Program-made: the position numbers and the translations under genes
Assembly: GCF_028748145.1 (NCBI RefSeq)
Contig: NZ_CP118182.1
Location: 34,592-98,591, forward strand
From: Entomospira culicis
GTDB taxonomy: Bacteria > Spirochaetota > Spirochaetia > WRBN01
Direction: 5' to 3'
Length of the DNA stretch: 64,000 bases
The notes under the pieces: generated by a model
The model's database searches: none
What the model was told of the DNA's origin: nothing
Seen by the model: only the letters and a program-made list of their open reading frames with translations
In this document: in pieces, positions 7,657 through 16,421 of the stretch
Layout of the letters: each line of letters begins with the position of its first letter
How positions within the stretch are numbered: the stretch's first letter is position 1

Positions 7657-8580
7657 TTAAATATAGTATCCAAGCAAACTTATCACGATAAACAGCGAGC
7701 GCAGCAGTGTTAATTGTGCTTCATACTCCTCTTGGCTGATGGTTAAAAATGCCCGATGGCGCGCCTCTTGATCATGTTTGCGTCGCGCGATAATCCCTCG
7801 CCAGTGAAGCAAGTGCATATCACCTTCTCGCTCTAAAAGTAACTCTAAGTAGCGCCCGCGTATGCGCCAAGCGGTGCGTACGTTGAGTAAAGTTATCACG
7901 ATGAAGAGCAAGGATAAGCCGTAGACGGCATAATTGAGGTACATTTGCCAATGATAGGGCAACACTTTTAGCTGAATCACCATGATGATAGGCAATTGAA
8001 TTTGCCACCAACGCCGTAGCTTACGCCAAGCATTTTCGCCTATTTCTGTGGAGTTGATCTCTTCTAGCCACGCCTTAGGCTGAAAGACCAGTGGATAACT
8101 GGCGTGCGGGTGGATACGTAAGAGAAAGAGCGCACCAAGGGTAAGAAGGAGCATGCCAAAAAGCACCCAGCCAAAAAATGGCGATCGTTGCCCTTGTAAC
8201 CCACCACGCTCTGCTTCGCGATTGCTTTGGCGCTCGCTAGGGGAGGAGGCTTGACTCTCCCCAAAACTTGGCAACCCGTTACTATGCTGTTGCGCCGATC
8301 TGCGCGTGGTTGGCGGTTGCTGGTGTTGTAGGGTATTTTGAAAGTTGAAAAAGAGGAGAATAAGCAGGGGCAGGGTTAATAGCTTAAGGGTAAGCCGTAT
8401 ATCGCGTAAGCGTTGGAGCGTTGGATGCTCTTTTTTGTTCTCGTTTAGATATAGCTCATCAATATTAAGACGCCGATATTGCGCCTCTAGGCTATAATGA
8501 AGGAGCGCTTGGGCAAGGAGTAAAAGGACGATAGGCAGGAGCACTTGCAGAAAAAAGGGCAGTAATAGTTGACTTTGCAT
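7657..8580 (-). CDS. unrecognised polytopic membrane protein
   Basis: 307 residues. Hydrophobic segments lie near 5-27, 66-82, 137-155, 191-209 and 212-230, and another at the extreme C-terminus (LLRSLFIVISLLGYYI). A polar, Ser/Gln/Glu-rich loop of about 45 residues around 88-132 looks disordered. No family is recognised. It lies 4 bases downstream of the 87-residue membrane protein gene and 23 bases upstream of the next gene, so translation is probably coupled. Likely part of an envelope complex with its neighbours. Confidence 0.6.
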   Translation of the reverse strand: MQSQLLLPFFLQVLLPIVLLLLAQALLHYSLEAQYRRLNIDELYLNENKKEHPTLQRLRDIRLTLKLLTLPLLILLFFNFQNTLQHQQPPTTRRSAQQHSNGLPSFGESQASSPSERQSNREAERGGLQGQRSPFFGWVLFGMLLLTLGALFLLRIHPHASYPLVFQPKAWLEEINSTEIGENAWRKLRRWWQIQLPIIMVIQLKVLPYHWQMYLNYAVYGLSLLFIVITLLNVRTAWRIRGRYLELLLEREGDMHLLHWRGIIARRKHDQEARHRAFLTISQEEYEAQLTLLRSLFIVISLLGYYI

Positions 8581-8584
8581 CGCG

Positions 8585-8848
8585 TTATTCGGTTGGCGGA
8601 GTGAGTTTCAGATTTTGATGGACAAAGAGCATGAGCAATAATGTCCAAATGGTAATGATGACCATTAAAATTTTACGCACCTTGATGAGTCGTGCAACTT
8701 TAAGCGAAAGTTCGGTATTGTGAGGCTCATTCGCTAGGCGTTTTTGCCAGAGACTCTGCCAAAAGAGCACCACAAAAAAGATGATTGTCAGACCAATCAG
8801 CGGACTAAAAAAGAGGATAAAAAAGGTCAAATAGGCATCTTGAAACAT
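8585..8848 (-). CDS. small membrane protein with two helices
   Basis: 87 residues. Hydrophobic helices lie at about 6-30 and 58-76, separated by a charged loop (residues 34-56, with K-V-A-R-L-I-K-V-R-K). AGAGGAG precedes the ATG. Position and size suggest a small subunit of the membrane complex encoded by the run 10586-6608. No family is recognised. Confidence 0.6.
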   Translation of the reverse strand: MFQDAYLTFFILFFSPLIGLTIIFFVVLFWQSLWQKRLANEPHNTELSLKVARLIKVRKILMVIITIWTLLLMLFVHQNLKLTPPTE

Positions 8849-8926
8849 GATATGATACTCCTCTTGGTCTATACGCTAGGGTATCGCGCAGACTCTTATC
8901 TGGTTATTTTAGGCGATTTTTTGCCT

Positions 8927-9961
8927 TTATGCAATCACCGCTAGCTGCTCCCTTTTAAGGTGCATCGCTTTGCTCGGCGAATCGCCTATTTGGGGATACC
9001 CATAGCCAAGCAGTGCAAAAGTATGGATGTTTGCTTGCAGATAGTCGGCGTAGTTGTAGGTAATTTTTTGTTGCTCATCGTGAATGAGAAGCGGAGGTAA
9101 GCGCCGATAGCGCGTCTCATCACTCAAGAGGATAAGCCACTGCTGGAGCTGATCATCGACAAAGATAAAACGACTGGCAAGCGAAGGGATGGTAAGTATC
9201 GTGAAACGAGGGCGATCCTCGGTAGGCTCGATCTCTTCTATCGTTAGAATATCAGAAGGGGCTAAGTGAGGCTCTACGTGTGCGATGACCTTGGCTAGCG
9301 AGAGCCCAAATGGGATAGTATCGTGATGATTGAAGGTGATGGCATCATCCAAAAGCGTAACATGTACCACCTCTGCTCCCTGCATCTCGTGGTAGGGGCG
9401 AAAGAAGTGGCTCTGGTAGTGAAGAACTTGCAAGCGCTCTTGCTGGGGCGTGGCATGGAGGGTCAGATAATTCTCGCCAAAGCGCATACGATTCTGCGTG
9501 AGCCAAAGCTCATTAAACGTCGATAATATCTCTTTAACATCTTGTATATTTTGATAAAAAGAGAGCCGTTGCTCATGGATATGCAGTTTGACAAACCCAC
9601 TGCGTGGCGTTTGGTAGAGGCTGACTTGCACCAATAAGTCTTGATGATAATGCAAGGTCAAGCCAAGATTCGGGTAGTGTGCCGAGAAAATCTGATAAAA
9701 GGGGTGGGCTTGGCGCGTATAAGAGTTTGCCTGCCCAAGCATGGTTTCTAGCGTATGACGACTTTCGCCAAAGAGAAGCGAGTAGGTATGGTCGTAGCGT
9801 TGCAAACTGACCCCTTGATGATGAAGATGCGCTTGGATACGCGCGGTTTTTTGGGGCAAGGGCTGGTTTAATGCTTTGGCTTGGGGATAGGCTTGCGCAA
9901 CGATCGCTGTAGGCAGGAGTAACAGAAGCATGAAGATAAATAGTGGGCGGGCTTTATCCAT
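8927..9961 (-). CDS. unrecognised exported protein
   Basis: 344 residues. A clear Sec signal peptide (basic start, hydrophobic 7-20, likely cleavage after A-I-V-A-Q-A near residue 24) points to the periplasm. The mature part is mostly beta-type with many His and Gln residues and contains S-L-L-F-G-E-S followed by M-L-G. A similar L-L-F-G-M-S...L-L-G pattern occurs in the upstream gene product, hinting at a shared domain, perhaps of the SmpA/OmlA or BLIP kind (weak inference). The ATG overlaps the stop of the 10586 gene by 8 bases (ATGGATAA), indicating translational coupling. Confidence 0.6.
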   Translation of the reverse strand: MDKARPLFIFMLLLLLPTAIVAQAYPQAKALNQPLPQKTARIQAHLHHQGVSLQRYDHTYSLLFGESRHTLETMLGQANSYTRQAHPFYQIFSAHYPNLGLTLHYHQDLLVQVSLYQTPRSGFVKLHIHEQRLSFYQNIQDVKEILSTFNELWLTQNRMRFGENYLTLHATPQQERLQVLHYQSHFFRPYHEMQGAEVVHVTLLDDAITFNHHDTIPFGLSLAKVIAHVEPHLAPSDILTIEEIEPTEDRPRFTILTIPSLASRFIFVDDQLQQWLILLSDETRYRRLPPLLIHDEQQKITYNYADYLQANIHTFALLGYGYPQIGDSPSKAMHLKREQLAVIA

Positions 9962-10586
9962 AAGAGGGCACCTTATAATCTTGATAGGTGTAAATCACGG
10001 CGGTTACGCGATCTCGCTGGTCGCTGTGGAGCTGTAGGGTGTTGCTATAGAGCAAGAATCGTACTTCGGCGGGGGTATGCTCTTGGAGGCTGGCAACTTT
10101 TTGGAGGTTTTTGGTCATTTTACGAAAGGAGCTCCCAACAAAGCCGGCGTTAAAGCGTACGTGATCGATAGACCACGTACTACCAATGGCAAGCGGGTTG
10201 AGCGCATCGTTAGAGAAGTAGGCAATCACGCGTAAGCCCTCATGCGCATCAAAAAAAAGGGCAAGTCCTAGCTGGCTATAGAGATAAAGTTGTTCATCTA
10301 AGAGGGATTCCATACCTAAGAGATCCCGAACTTGCGATACGGACATGCCAAAGAGCAGGGAGAGAGGTTCTGCCTTACGATCGTTTAGTTGGACTTGCAC
10401 GCCACTTGGCTGAAGGGTAAATTTTGGGTTTTGGCGATAAAGATCGCCTCTCACCATAGCCATAATTAACGCAATGAGGGCGACTCCTAATAAAAGGAAG
10501 TGAATACTCTTAAAAAATTTATAAGAGTAATTCTGGGCGTTAGGCACAGGATGCTTGGGATGCTTAAGGTGGCTATCGTCTGGCAT
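9954..10586 (-). CDS. unrecognised membrane-anchored protein, first gene of the run
   Basis: 210 residues from the ATG at 10586. One membrane helix lies near 29-48, after a polar His/Pro-rich start. The rest should be periplasmic and carries the motif L-S-L-L-F-G-M-S-x-x-x-V-R-D-L-L-G that resembles one in the next gene. I chose the ATG at 10586 because a TTG further upstream is itself the -35 box of a consensus promoter. That promoter predicts transcription starting on the A of this ATG, so the message is probably leaderless. Family not recognised. Confidence 0.62.
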   Translation of the reverse strand: MPDDSHLKHPKHPVPNAQNYSYKFFKSIHFLLLGVALIALIMAMVRGDLYRQNPKFTLQPSGVQVQLNDRKAEPLSLLFGMSVSQVRDLLGMESLLDEQLYLYSQLGLALFFDAHEGLRVIAYFSNDALNPLAIGSTWSIDHVRFNAGFVGSSFRKMTKNLQKVASLQEHTPAEVRFLLYSNTLQLHSDQRDRVTAVIYTYQDYKVPSYG

Positions 10587-10592
10587 GCTCCT

Positions 10593-10622
10593 ATTATACA
10601 ATGCTTTTGTTAAATTTGTCAA
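10593..10622 (-). promoter_or_regulatory. consensus promoter of the 10586-6608 run, predicted leaderless
   Basis: On the minus strand, TTGACA (10617-10622), an 18-base spacer and TATAAT (10593-10598), both perfect consensus hexamers. The expected start is 10586, the first base of the ATG. AGGAG lies between the -10 box and the ATG but would not be transcribed. Confidence 0.72.
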
Positions 10623-10719
10623 GTTAAGATGTGAGAATAAAAGATTTTTAGTGCTAAATTAGGCGCTTAAGCCGATACGTCCCCTTGACAAAAGCGCCGT
10701 ATCGTTATAGACTAGAGGC

Positions 10720-10787
10720 ATAAAGGTTGTTTTATTCCTTAGTGTTGTTTGCCACTCTTAAGCGATTTGCTTGAGGGTGGTTTTTTT
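10720..10787 (+). ncRNA. small RNA candidate (about 68 nt)
   Basis: A free-standing promoter, TTGACA (10685-10690), 17 bases, TAGACT (10708-10713), predicts a start at about 10720. The RNA ends in a strong intrinsic terminator: a 12-bp stem 10752-10763 / 10769-10780 with two G-U pairs and a 5-base loop, then seven T. It points opposite to both neighbouring operons. The interval has no reading frame with a ribosome site. It could be a trans-acting sRNA. Expression is not known. Confidence 0.5.
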
Positions 10788-10806
10788 GTGGAGAGAAAGA
10801 GAAGCA

Positions 10807-10828
10807 GGAGCAGATAAGGATCTGCTCC
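10807..10828 (-). terminator. hairpin behind the opp operon
   Basis: Perfect 9-bp stem (GGAGCAGAT / ATCTGCTCC) with a 4-base loop, 14 bases after the oppF stop. On the minus strand it is followed by a pyrimidine-rich but not pure-T tract, so it is a weak terminator or an mRNA-stabilising hairpin. Confidence 0.5.
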
Positions 10829-10841
10829 TATCGATAATCGT

Positions 10842-11633
10842 CTAGGTAAAGGCTACCTTGGGAATGGCGTTGAGTAGCGATTTGGTGTAGGCGTGTTGCG
10901 GATGGTGGTAGACTTGGTCGGCATCGCCCATCTCCACGAGATCGCCTTTGTAGATTACGCCGATGCGATCGGAGATATAATTGACCATGGCTAAGTCGTG
11001 GCTAATGAAGATCATACTGAGGTCAAACTCTTTGCGTAGCTTTTTGAGCAGATTGACAATCTGTGCTTGAATCGAGAGATCCAAGGCAGCGATCGATTCG
11101 TCGCAAATGAGTAGCTTAGGGCGATTCATCAAGGCGCGGGCAATCGAGATGCGTTGCCGTTGTCCGCCAGAAAACTCGTGTACATAACGATTTGCATACG
11201 CAGGATTTAATCCAACTTCTTCCATCATCGCAAAGACGGCGCTCTGCTTTTCGGCACTAGAGAGGCTATTTTGGTGAATGTTGAGCGGTTCTAAGAGCAT
11301 CTGCATCACCGTCCACTTGGGGTTGAGTGCGCTCATCGGGTCTTGAAAGATCATCTGCACATCTTTGGCAGAAATTTTACGCTCTTTGGTAGACATTTTT
11401 CGCGTTAACTCCTTGCCCTCAAGGCGAATGGAGCCACTTTGCGGACGCACCAAGCGCGCAATGGCGCGCCCCATCGTGCTCTTGCCCGACCCAGATTCAC
11501 CGACTAAGCCAAAAATCTCCCCACGCTTCACCATAAAACTGACATGATTAAGCGCTTTAACCACACTCTCTTTCGACTGAACAAAGGATAGGCTGACATC
11601 TTCAACCGTTAATAGAATGATATCATTACTCAT
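10842..11633 (-). CDS. oppF: oligopeptide ABC importer ATP-binding protein
   Basis: 263 residues. It is the second ATPase of the peptide importer and powers uptake at the cytoplasmic face. Motifs are Walker A GESGSGKST near 44-52, signature FSGGQRQRI near 147-155, Walker B LLICDESIAALD near 167-178 and a switch His in FISHDLAMV. In Walker B the usual D-E-P/D-E-A reads D-E-S. I start at the ATG at 11633, which overlaps the oppD stop (ATGAGTAA); a longer reading would run through oppD. It lies last in the minus-strand order oppA-B-C-D-F. Confidence 0.88.
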   Translation of the reverse strand: MSNDIILLTVEDVSLSFVQSKESVVKALNHVSFMVKRGEIFGLVGESGSGKSTMGRAIARLVRPQSGSIRLEGKELTRKMSTKERKISAKDVQMIFQDPMSALNPKWTVMQMLLEPLNIHQNSLSSAEKQSAVFAMMEEVGLNPAYANRYVHEFSGGQRQRISIARALMNRPKLLICDESIAALDLSIQAQIVNLLKKLRKEFDLSMIFISHDLAMVNYISDRIGVIYKGDLVEMGDADQVYHHPQHAYTKSLLNAIPKVAFT

Positions 11634-12675
11634 GTTTCTTCTCCATGATGCGCAATTTTTGTATCTGATGGGTAAGATGCGCGGGCATAGCAATGGCTGG
11701 TGCGCGCTCGTCTAAGAGCCAACTCGCCACCCGATGCGTGGGACTTACGGTAAAAAAGGGCGGATCCTCTTCAAAATCGATATCAAGGGCAAACTCACTG
11801 CGATAGGCAAAGAGATCGCCTTTGGGTGGATTGACCAAGAGCGGCGGCGTGCCCTCAATGGTGTAGAGCATCTCGCTTTTGGGTTGAAAATCGACCATCG
11901 CACTCAAAAGCGCCCAGGTATAAGGATGCTTGGGTTGTAAGAAGATCTCCTTGGTGCTGGCATGCTCTACGATGCGCCCCGCATACATAATGGCGATCTC
12001 ATCGGCCATCTGCGAGACAAGCGATAAATCATGACTAATAAAGAGAATAGCCATCGCATACTCTTTTTGCAATGCAATAATCAGATCGATAATCTGTGCT
12101 TGTGTGGAAACATCCAACGCGGTAGTTGGCTCATCGCAAATCAGCAGTTTTGGTTTAGAACTCAATGCCATGGCAATGGCAATACGCTGACGCATACCCC
12201 CAGAGTATTGATGCGGATAGCTATGATAGCGCTCCATGGTTGGCTCGATGCCCACCTTCTCTAGGTAGATGAGCGCTTGGCTTTTGGCCTCTTTCCAGCT
12301 CACTTGTTGCGAGAGAACGATCGCCTCGCTCAACTGCTTACCAATGCTCATAATCGGATTGAGCGCGTGCATCGGGTCTTGAAAGATCATCGCGATCTCT
12401 TTGCCTCGCAACGATCGCCACTCTTTATCGGTGTACTGCTCAACGGGCTTTTCATTATAATAGACATGCCCCTCCACAATCGACCCGCCAGCAGGTAGAA
12501 GCCCCAAGAGCGTGCGCGCCATCATCGACTTACCCGAGCCCGACTCACCAATCAAGCCAATGGTTTGATGCGCTTTAAAGTTGAGATCAACCCCACGCAC
12601 CGCCTCTACCATCCCTGCTTGCGTCTTAATATGAATATGCAAATTCTCTACCCGTGCAATATACTCTTCACTCAT
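11626..12675 (-). CDS. oppD: oligopeptide/dipeptide ABC importer ATP-binding protein
   Basis: 349 residues. It has Walker A GESGSGKSM near 38-46, signature YSGGMRQRI near 157-165, Walker B LLICDEPTTALD near 177-188 and H-loop FISHDLSLV. The C-terminal region after about 255 corresponds to the oligopeptide/dipeptide transporter C-terminal domain (P-K-H-P-Y-T-W-A-L-L-S-A, then E-G-T-P-P). In many homologues this domain carries a Cys cluster for an Fe-S site; no such cluster is visible here. GGAGG precedes the ATG, and the gene overlaps oppF by 8 bases. Confidence 0.9.
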   Translation of the reverse strand: MSEEYIARVENLHIHIKTQAGMVEAVRGVDLNFKAHQTIGLIGESGSGKSMMARTLLGLLPAGGSIVEGHVYYNEKPVEQYTDKEWRSLRGKEIAMIFQDPMHALNPIMSIGKQLSEAIVLSQQVSWKEAKSQALIYLEKVGIEPTMERYHSYPHQYSGGMRQRIAIAMALSSKPKLLICDEPTTALDVSTQAQIIDLIIALQKEYAMAILFISHDLSLVSQMADEIAIMYAGRIVEHASTKEIFLQPKHPYTWALLSAMVDFQPKSEMLYTIEGTPPLLVNPPKGDLFAYRSEFALDIDFEEDPPFFTVSPTHRVASWLLDERAPAIAMPAHLTHQIQKLRIMEKKHE

Positions 12676-12687
12676 TCTTTGCCTCCT

Positions 12688-13590
12688 TTATCTCGAACCC
12701 AAGCGCGGATCCAAGGCATCGCGCAGCCTATCGCCAAAGAGGTTAAAGGCCAAGACGCTAATCACCATGATAAATCCTGTCGCTAAGCTATATTGGGGAA
12801 AGGTGCGGATATTCGGTTGCGCCGCTTGGATCATCTGCCCCCAGCTCGCCGTAGGAATCTGCACGCCAAGACCCAAGTAACTCAAGGTTGCCTCGGCCAT
12901 AATCGCCCCCGGAATACCCATTGTCGCCAAGACAATAATACTGGGTAAAACATTTGGCAGTAAGTGTTTGGTCATAATCCAATAGTGGCTTGCCCCCATC
13001 ATCCAGCTAGCATCGACAAACTCACGGTGCTTCAAACTCATCACCTGTGTACGAATCACCCTCGCCGTACTTGCCCAAGAGAGCAGACCAATCGCCAAGA
13101 AGAGATTGATAATGCCCGATCCCATCGCAAACATTAGCGCCATCGCAAAGAGCAGATAAGGGAAGGAGGCAAAGACTTGGATAATAAAGGAGACCACCCG
13201 ATCGACCCAGCCACCCATGTAACCGGCGAGAAGACCCATCCAAAAGCCGATAAAGCTCACCAAAATCTGCGCGCCAATCGCCACGCTCATCGAGATTCTT
13301 GCGCCGTAAATCAGGCGAGAGAGGATATCCCGACCCGACTCATCGGTACCCAGCCAGTGCGCTCCCGAACTCTTCTGTAGCGGTTGCGCCACAATCTCAT
13401 TAGGCGAATAAGGTGCAACCCATGGTGCAAAAATCGCCATAATCAACAATAATGCAATCACCACCATCGAGATTAAGGCCACCGGATCGCTACGTAACAA
13501 GCGCCATGTCCGCCGATAAGGCCCTTCCTTACTGACATTCTCACTGCCTGGCCACTCTTTGGCTTTAATAAGCGCAAATTTATCCTTCAT
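12688..13590 (-). CDS. oppC: oligopeptide ABC importer permease C
   Basis: 300 residues. The N-terminal cytoplasmic segment (about 35 residues) and first helix are of the OppC N-terminal type, and the typical motif H-W-L-G-T-D-E-S-G-R-D-I-L-S-R near 92-106 is intact. The EAA loop that docks on the ATPase is in the block F-V-D-A-S-W-M-M-G-A-S near 192-202. Six transmembrane helices are expected. The start overlaps the oppB end by 11 bases. It forms the channel with OppB. Confidence 0.9.
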   Translation of the reverse strand: MKDKFALIKAKEWPGSENVSKEGPYRRTWRLLRSDPVALISMVVIALLLIMAIFAPWVAPYSPNEIVAQPLQKSSGAHWLGTDESGRDILSRLIYGARISMSVAIGAQILVSFIGFWMGLLAGYMGGWVDRVVSFIIQVFASFPYLLFAMALMFAMGSGIINLFLAIGLLSWASTARVIRTQVMSLKHREFVDASWMMGASHYWIMTKHLLPNVLPSIIVLATMGIPGAIMAEATLSYLGLGVQIPTASWGQMIQAAQPNIRTFPQYSLATGFIMVISVLAFNLFGDRLRDALDPRLGSR

Positions 13591-14521
13591 CTCGTACTCC
13601 TTTCATGCGTACTCTTGGGTCGATGAACATCGCTAGCCAGTCAACCAAGAGATAGATTCCCACTGATATCACCGTAAGATAGATCACCGTCGCCTGTAAT
13701 AAGGGAAGATCGCGTCCAAGTAAACTGCTAATCGTGAGGCGACCGACCCCCGGTAGACCAAAAATCTGCTCAATCAGCATCGCGCCTGCTAGCATATCGG
13801 CAAGCGATCCACCAATAAAGGTCATAATCGGTAACAACGCATTGCCAAAGGCATGCACCCAAATCAAGCGTAAATTGCCCACGCCCTTGGCCTTCGCCGC
13901 CAAAAGATACTCCGAAGAGAGCACCTCAAGCATGCTGGTGCGGGTTAAGCGTGCTAACGATGCCATATAGCGTAAGCCCAGCGCAAAGGCCGGTAAGACA
14001 AAGTGCATCGGGGTGCGGTAGCCCGAAATCGGCAACCAGCCCAGCCAAAGTCCAAAAATTAACTGAAGCATCAAGGCAAACCAGAACGATGGCGTAGAAA
14101 TATTGAGCACAGCAAAGCTCATTAAGAGATTATCTACCCATGTTCCCCGATAAATGGCTGCGGTAACGCCAATGAGTAAGCCACCGACCACCGCGATAAT
14201 AATGGAATAGAAGGCCAACTTGAGCGTAACCACCGATGCCTCCGCAACTAAGTCGGTAACTGGCATCTTTAGTTGATAGGATCGCCCAAAATCTAATTGA
14301 AAAATCTTCTGCCAAAAGTCGATGTACTGCTCGATTAAGGGCTTATTCAACCCCATTTGCTCGCGAATTTGCGCTAACACTTCGGGATTCACCCGCTCGC
14401 CCATCATCATCTTTACCGGGTCGCCTGGTAAGATTTGTAAGAGAAAAAATGTTGCACTTACCACCACAAATAACACAGCCAACGACCACAATAACTGTGT
14501 TAGGATCTTGCCTATTTTCAT
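13580..14521 (-). CDS. oppB: oligopeptide ABC importer permease B
   Basis: 313 residues. It shows the OppB/DppB pattern: an N-terminal helix, then I-L-P-G-D-P-V-K-M-M-M-G, then six-helix permease motifs with the EAA-type sequence Y-L-L-A-A-K-A-K-G-V-G near 208-218. It pairs with OppC. It lies 130 bases downstream of the binding-protein gene. That gap contains no clear terminator, so the permeases and ATPases are probably read from the oppA promoter. Confidence 0.9.
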   Translation of the reverse strand: MKIGKILTQLLWSLAVLFVVVSATFFLLQILPGDPVKMMMGERVNPEVLAQIREQMGLNKPLIEQYIDFWQKIFQLDFGRSYQLKMPVTDLVAEASVVTLKLAFYSIIIAVVGGLLIGVTAAIYRGTWVDNLLMSFAVLNISTPSFWFALMLQLIFGLWLGWLPISGYRTPMHFVLPAFALGLRYMASLARLTRTSMLEVLSSEYLLAAKAKGVGNLRLIWVHAFGNALLPIMTFIGGSLADMLAGAMLIEQIFGLPGVGRLTISSLLGRDLPLLQATVIYLTVISVGIYLLVDWLAMFIDPRVRMKGVRDEG

Positions 14522-14651
14522 AACGTCTATCCTATTTTATTGATTTTTGCTTCTCTCCTAATAAGATACGGCATCCATAGTTCTTGCTTCAGAAACTGTC
14601 GCCTTTACTATTGATGCCGATTTTTTTAGGTTTTTTATCCGAGCTTTTTTA

Positions 14652-16247
14652 CTACTCTTTTAAATCACTCATCCAATACTGACCAATACCGTTAAGGAAG
14701 ACAGGATTTTGCACCCGAGGCTGAACCAAGTAGATCTTCTTGATGTTGGCATAAGGATAGACCGCATAATTATCGCCCACCACAATCTGCTCCACCTCTT
14801 CGTACATCAGGCGACGCGCCTCTGGATCGGTAGATTGACGAGCAGTATCAAGCAGCTCATCCACACGATCATTCTTGAGGTTGGAGGACTTCAAATGACT
14901 CCAACTACTGTGAAAGAAGGTGTACATCAAGTCATCGGCATCAGGAAAGGAGGCAATCCACCCAGCGTCTTGCATAATAAGTTCGCCCTTATTGCTAAGC
15001 TCGGTGTGCTGGCCAATGTCCATCTCACGTGCAGTAATATTGAACCCAGCATCTTTAGCTTTAGCCTGAATCAGTGTCCAGAGTTGACGACGCGTTTGGT
15101 TGCCCGTGCGAAAAGAAGCCTCGATATCAATCCCGTTAGGATAGCCAGCTTCATTAAGGAGTTGCTTGGCTTTTTCCGGATTATAGGCAGGAAGCTTGAC
15201 ATTAGGGTTGCGTCCGGGGATGCCCTTGGGTAAGAAATTATCATTTTTATCGAGAATATTCTTGTACACTTGCTCTACAATAAGATCGCGATCCAAGGCA
15301 TAGGCAAAGGCCTCACGGACTTTCACATCACTAAAAGGAGAGTTGGTAAAGCTAACAATAATCATGTACGTTCCCAAGATATCCTTCTTTTGGATATGGC
15401 TAGCAAAGCGTCCACTGGAATACTCTTCATACTTGTCCATAGTCAATTCCACAATATCAATGTTGCCACTCTCATACTCTAAAAGAGCCGTGGTAGGATC
15501 ATCAAAAAAGTGGAAGTTGAGTTGATCAATCGCAGGGCGGAAGCCTCCCCAATAATGTTCATTGGCCAAAAGCGTTACGCCATCTTTATGATGATACTGC
15601 TTAAAGGTATAAGGACCACTGCCAATAAGAGTGGAAATACCCCAGCTCTCTTTATCGGCGGTGTTAAGGTAGGCATTTTTAGAGATAATCCCTGCATAGC
15701 TCATGGCGAGGTTTTGAATAAAAGGCGCAAATGGCATCTCTAATTCGATGCTAAAGGTGCGATCGTCGATGATAGTAAATCCACGCAGATCGCCTGAGGC
15801 AGTGCCATTCATCAACTCTTTTGAGCCGACGATCATGTCATAAGAACCCGAGGCTATAGCAATTTGCCCAGAGACAGATGCGTCAAACATACGCTGAAAG
15901 AGAAATTGCACATCAGCACTGGTCATGGGGCTACCATCGTGGAAAGTGATACCTTCTTTCAAGGTAAAGGTATAAAGACGCCCATCCTCGCTAATGACAG
16001 GATAATCGGTGGTAAGTAGAGGCACGACGTTAAGATTATCATCATAGGCAAAGAGAGGTTGCACCACGTGATCGGAGATAGACATTAGGTCACTCCACTG
16101 ATAGAGATGCATATCTAGCTTGGCGTTGGGATTAATCATCCCGACTCTTAGGATTTTACCCGACTCTTCTTGTTTTGCACTGGGGCAACTGACCAACACA
16201 AGGCTCATCAGCGCCAAGAGAGCAAGGCTAAACACGCTCTTTTTCAT
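14652..16247 (-). CDS. oppA: peptide-binding lipoprotein of the opp importer
   Basis: 531 residues, family 5 extracellular solute-binding protein. The signal peptide ends in a lipobox (L-V-S-C, Cys21), so the mature protein is lipid-anchored in the periplasm. The family motif is visible as L-K-E-G-I-T-F-H-D-G-S-P-M-T-S-A-D-V near 97-114. It captures peptides and hands them to OppBC. GGAGG lies 8 bases before the ATG. Driven by the TTGACG-17-TATAAT promoter at 16312-16340. First gene of oppABCDF. Confidence 0.9.
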   Translation of the reverse strand: MKKSVFSLALLALMSLVLVSCPSAKQEESGKILRVGMINPNAKLDMHLYQWSDLMSISDHVVQPLFAYDDNLNVVPLLTTDYPVISEDGRLYTFTLKEGITFHDGSPMTSADVQFLFQRMFDASVSGQIAIASGSYDMIVGSKELMNGTASGDLRGFTIIDDRTFSIELEMPFAPFIQNLAMSYAGIISKNAYLNTADKESWGISTLIGSGPYTFKQYHHKDGVTLLANEHYWGGFRPAIDQLNFHFFDDPTTALLEYESGNIDIVELTMDKYEEYSSGRFASHIQKKDILGTYMIIVSFTNSPFSDVKVREAFAYALDRDLIVEQVYKNILDKNDNFLPKGIPGRNPNVKLPAYNPEKAKQLLNEAGYPNGIDIEASFRTGNQTRRQLWTLIQAKAKDAGFNITAREMDIGQHTELSNKGELIMQDAGWIASFPDADDLMYTFFHSSWSHLKSSNLKNDRVDELLDTARQSTDPEARRLMYEEVEQIVVGDNYAVYPYANIKKIYLVQPRVQNPVFLNGIGQYWMSDLKE

Positions 16248-16311
16248 AAAAAACCTCCTAAATAAGCGCGCAATTGCTGCATAAGCTTATTTAATTCATA
16301 TATTTCTTACG

Positions 16312-16340
16312 ATTATAACATAAATATGTAATAGCGTCAA
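16312..16340 (-). promoter_or_regulatory. opp operon promoter
   Basis: On the minus strand, TTGACG (16335-16340), 17 bases, TATAAT (16312-16317). The leader of about 58 bases contains a weak inverted repeat (ATAAGC...GCTTAT) before the ribosome site. Confidence 0.7.
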
Positions 16341-16421
16341 TTAGATAAAGATAAAAAAAGCGATTTTTTGTGCATAATTATGGAATAGTGGCAGAAGATT
16401 TGAGAGAAATAAATATATTTT

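Noticed and set aside
14709..15233. Long open frame antisense to oppA (174 codons)
   Set aside because: It is entirely opposite a well-supported gene with clear family motifs, has no ribosome site, and has no recognisable protein features.
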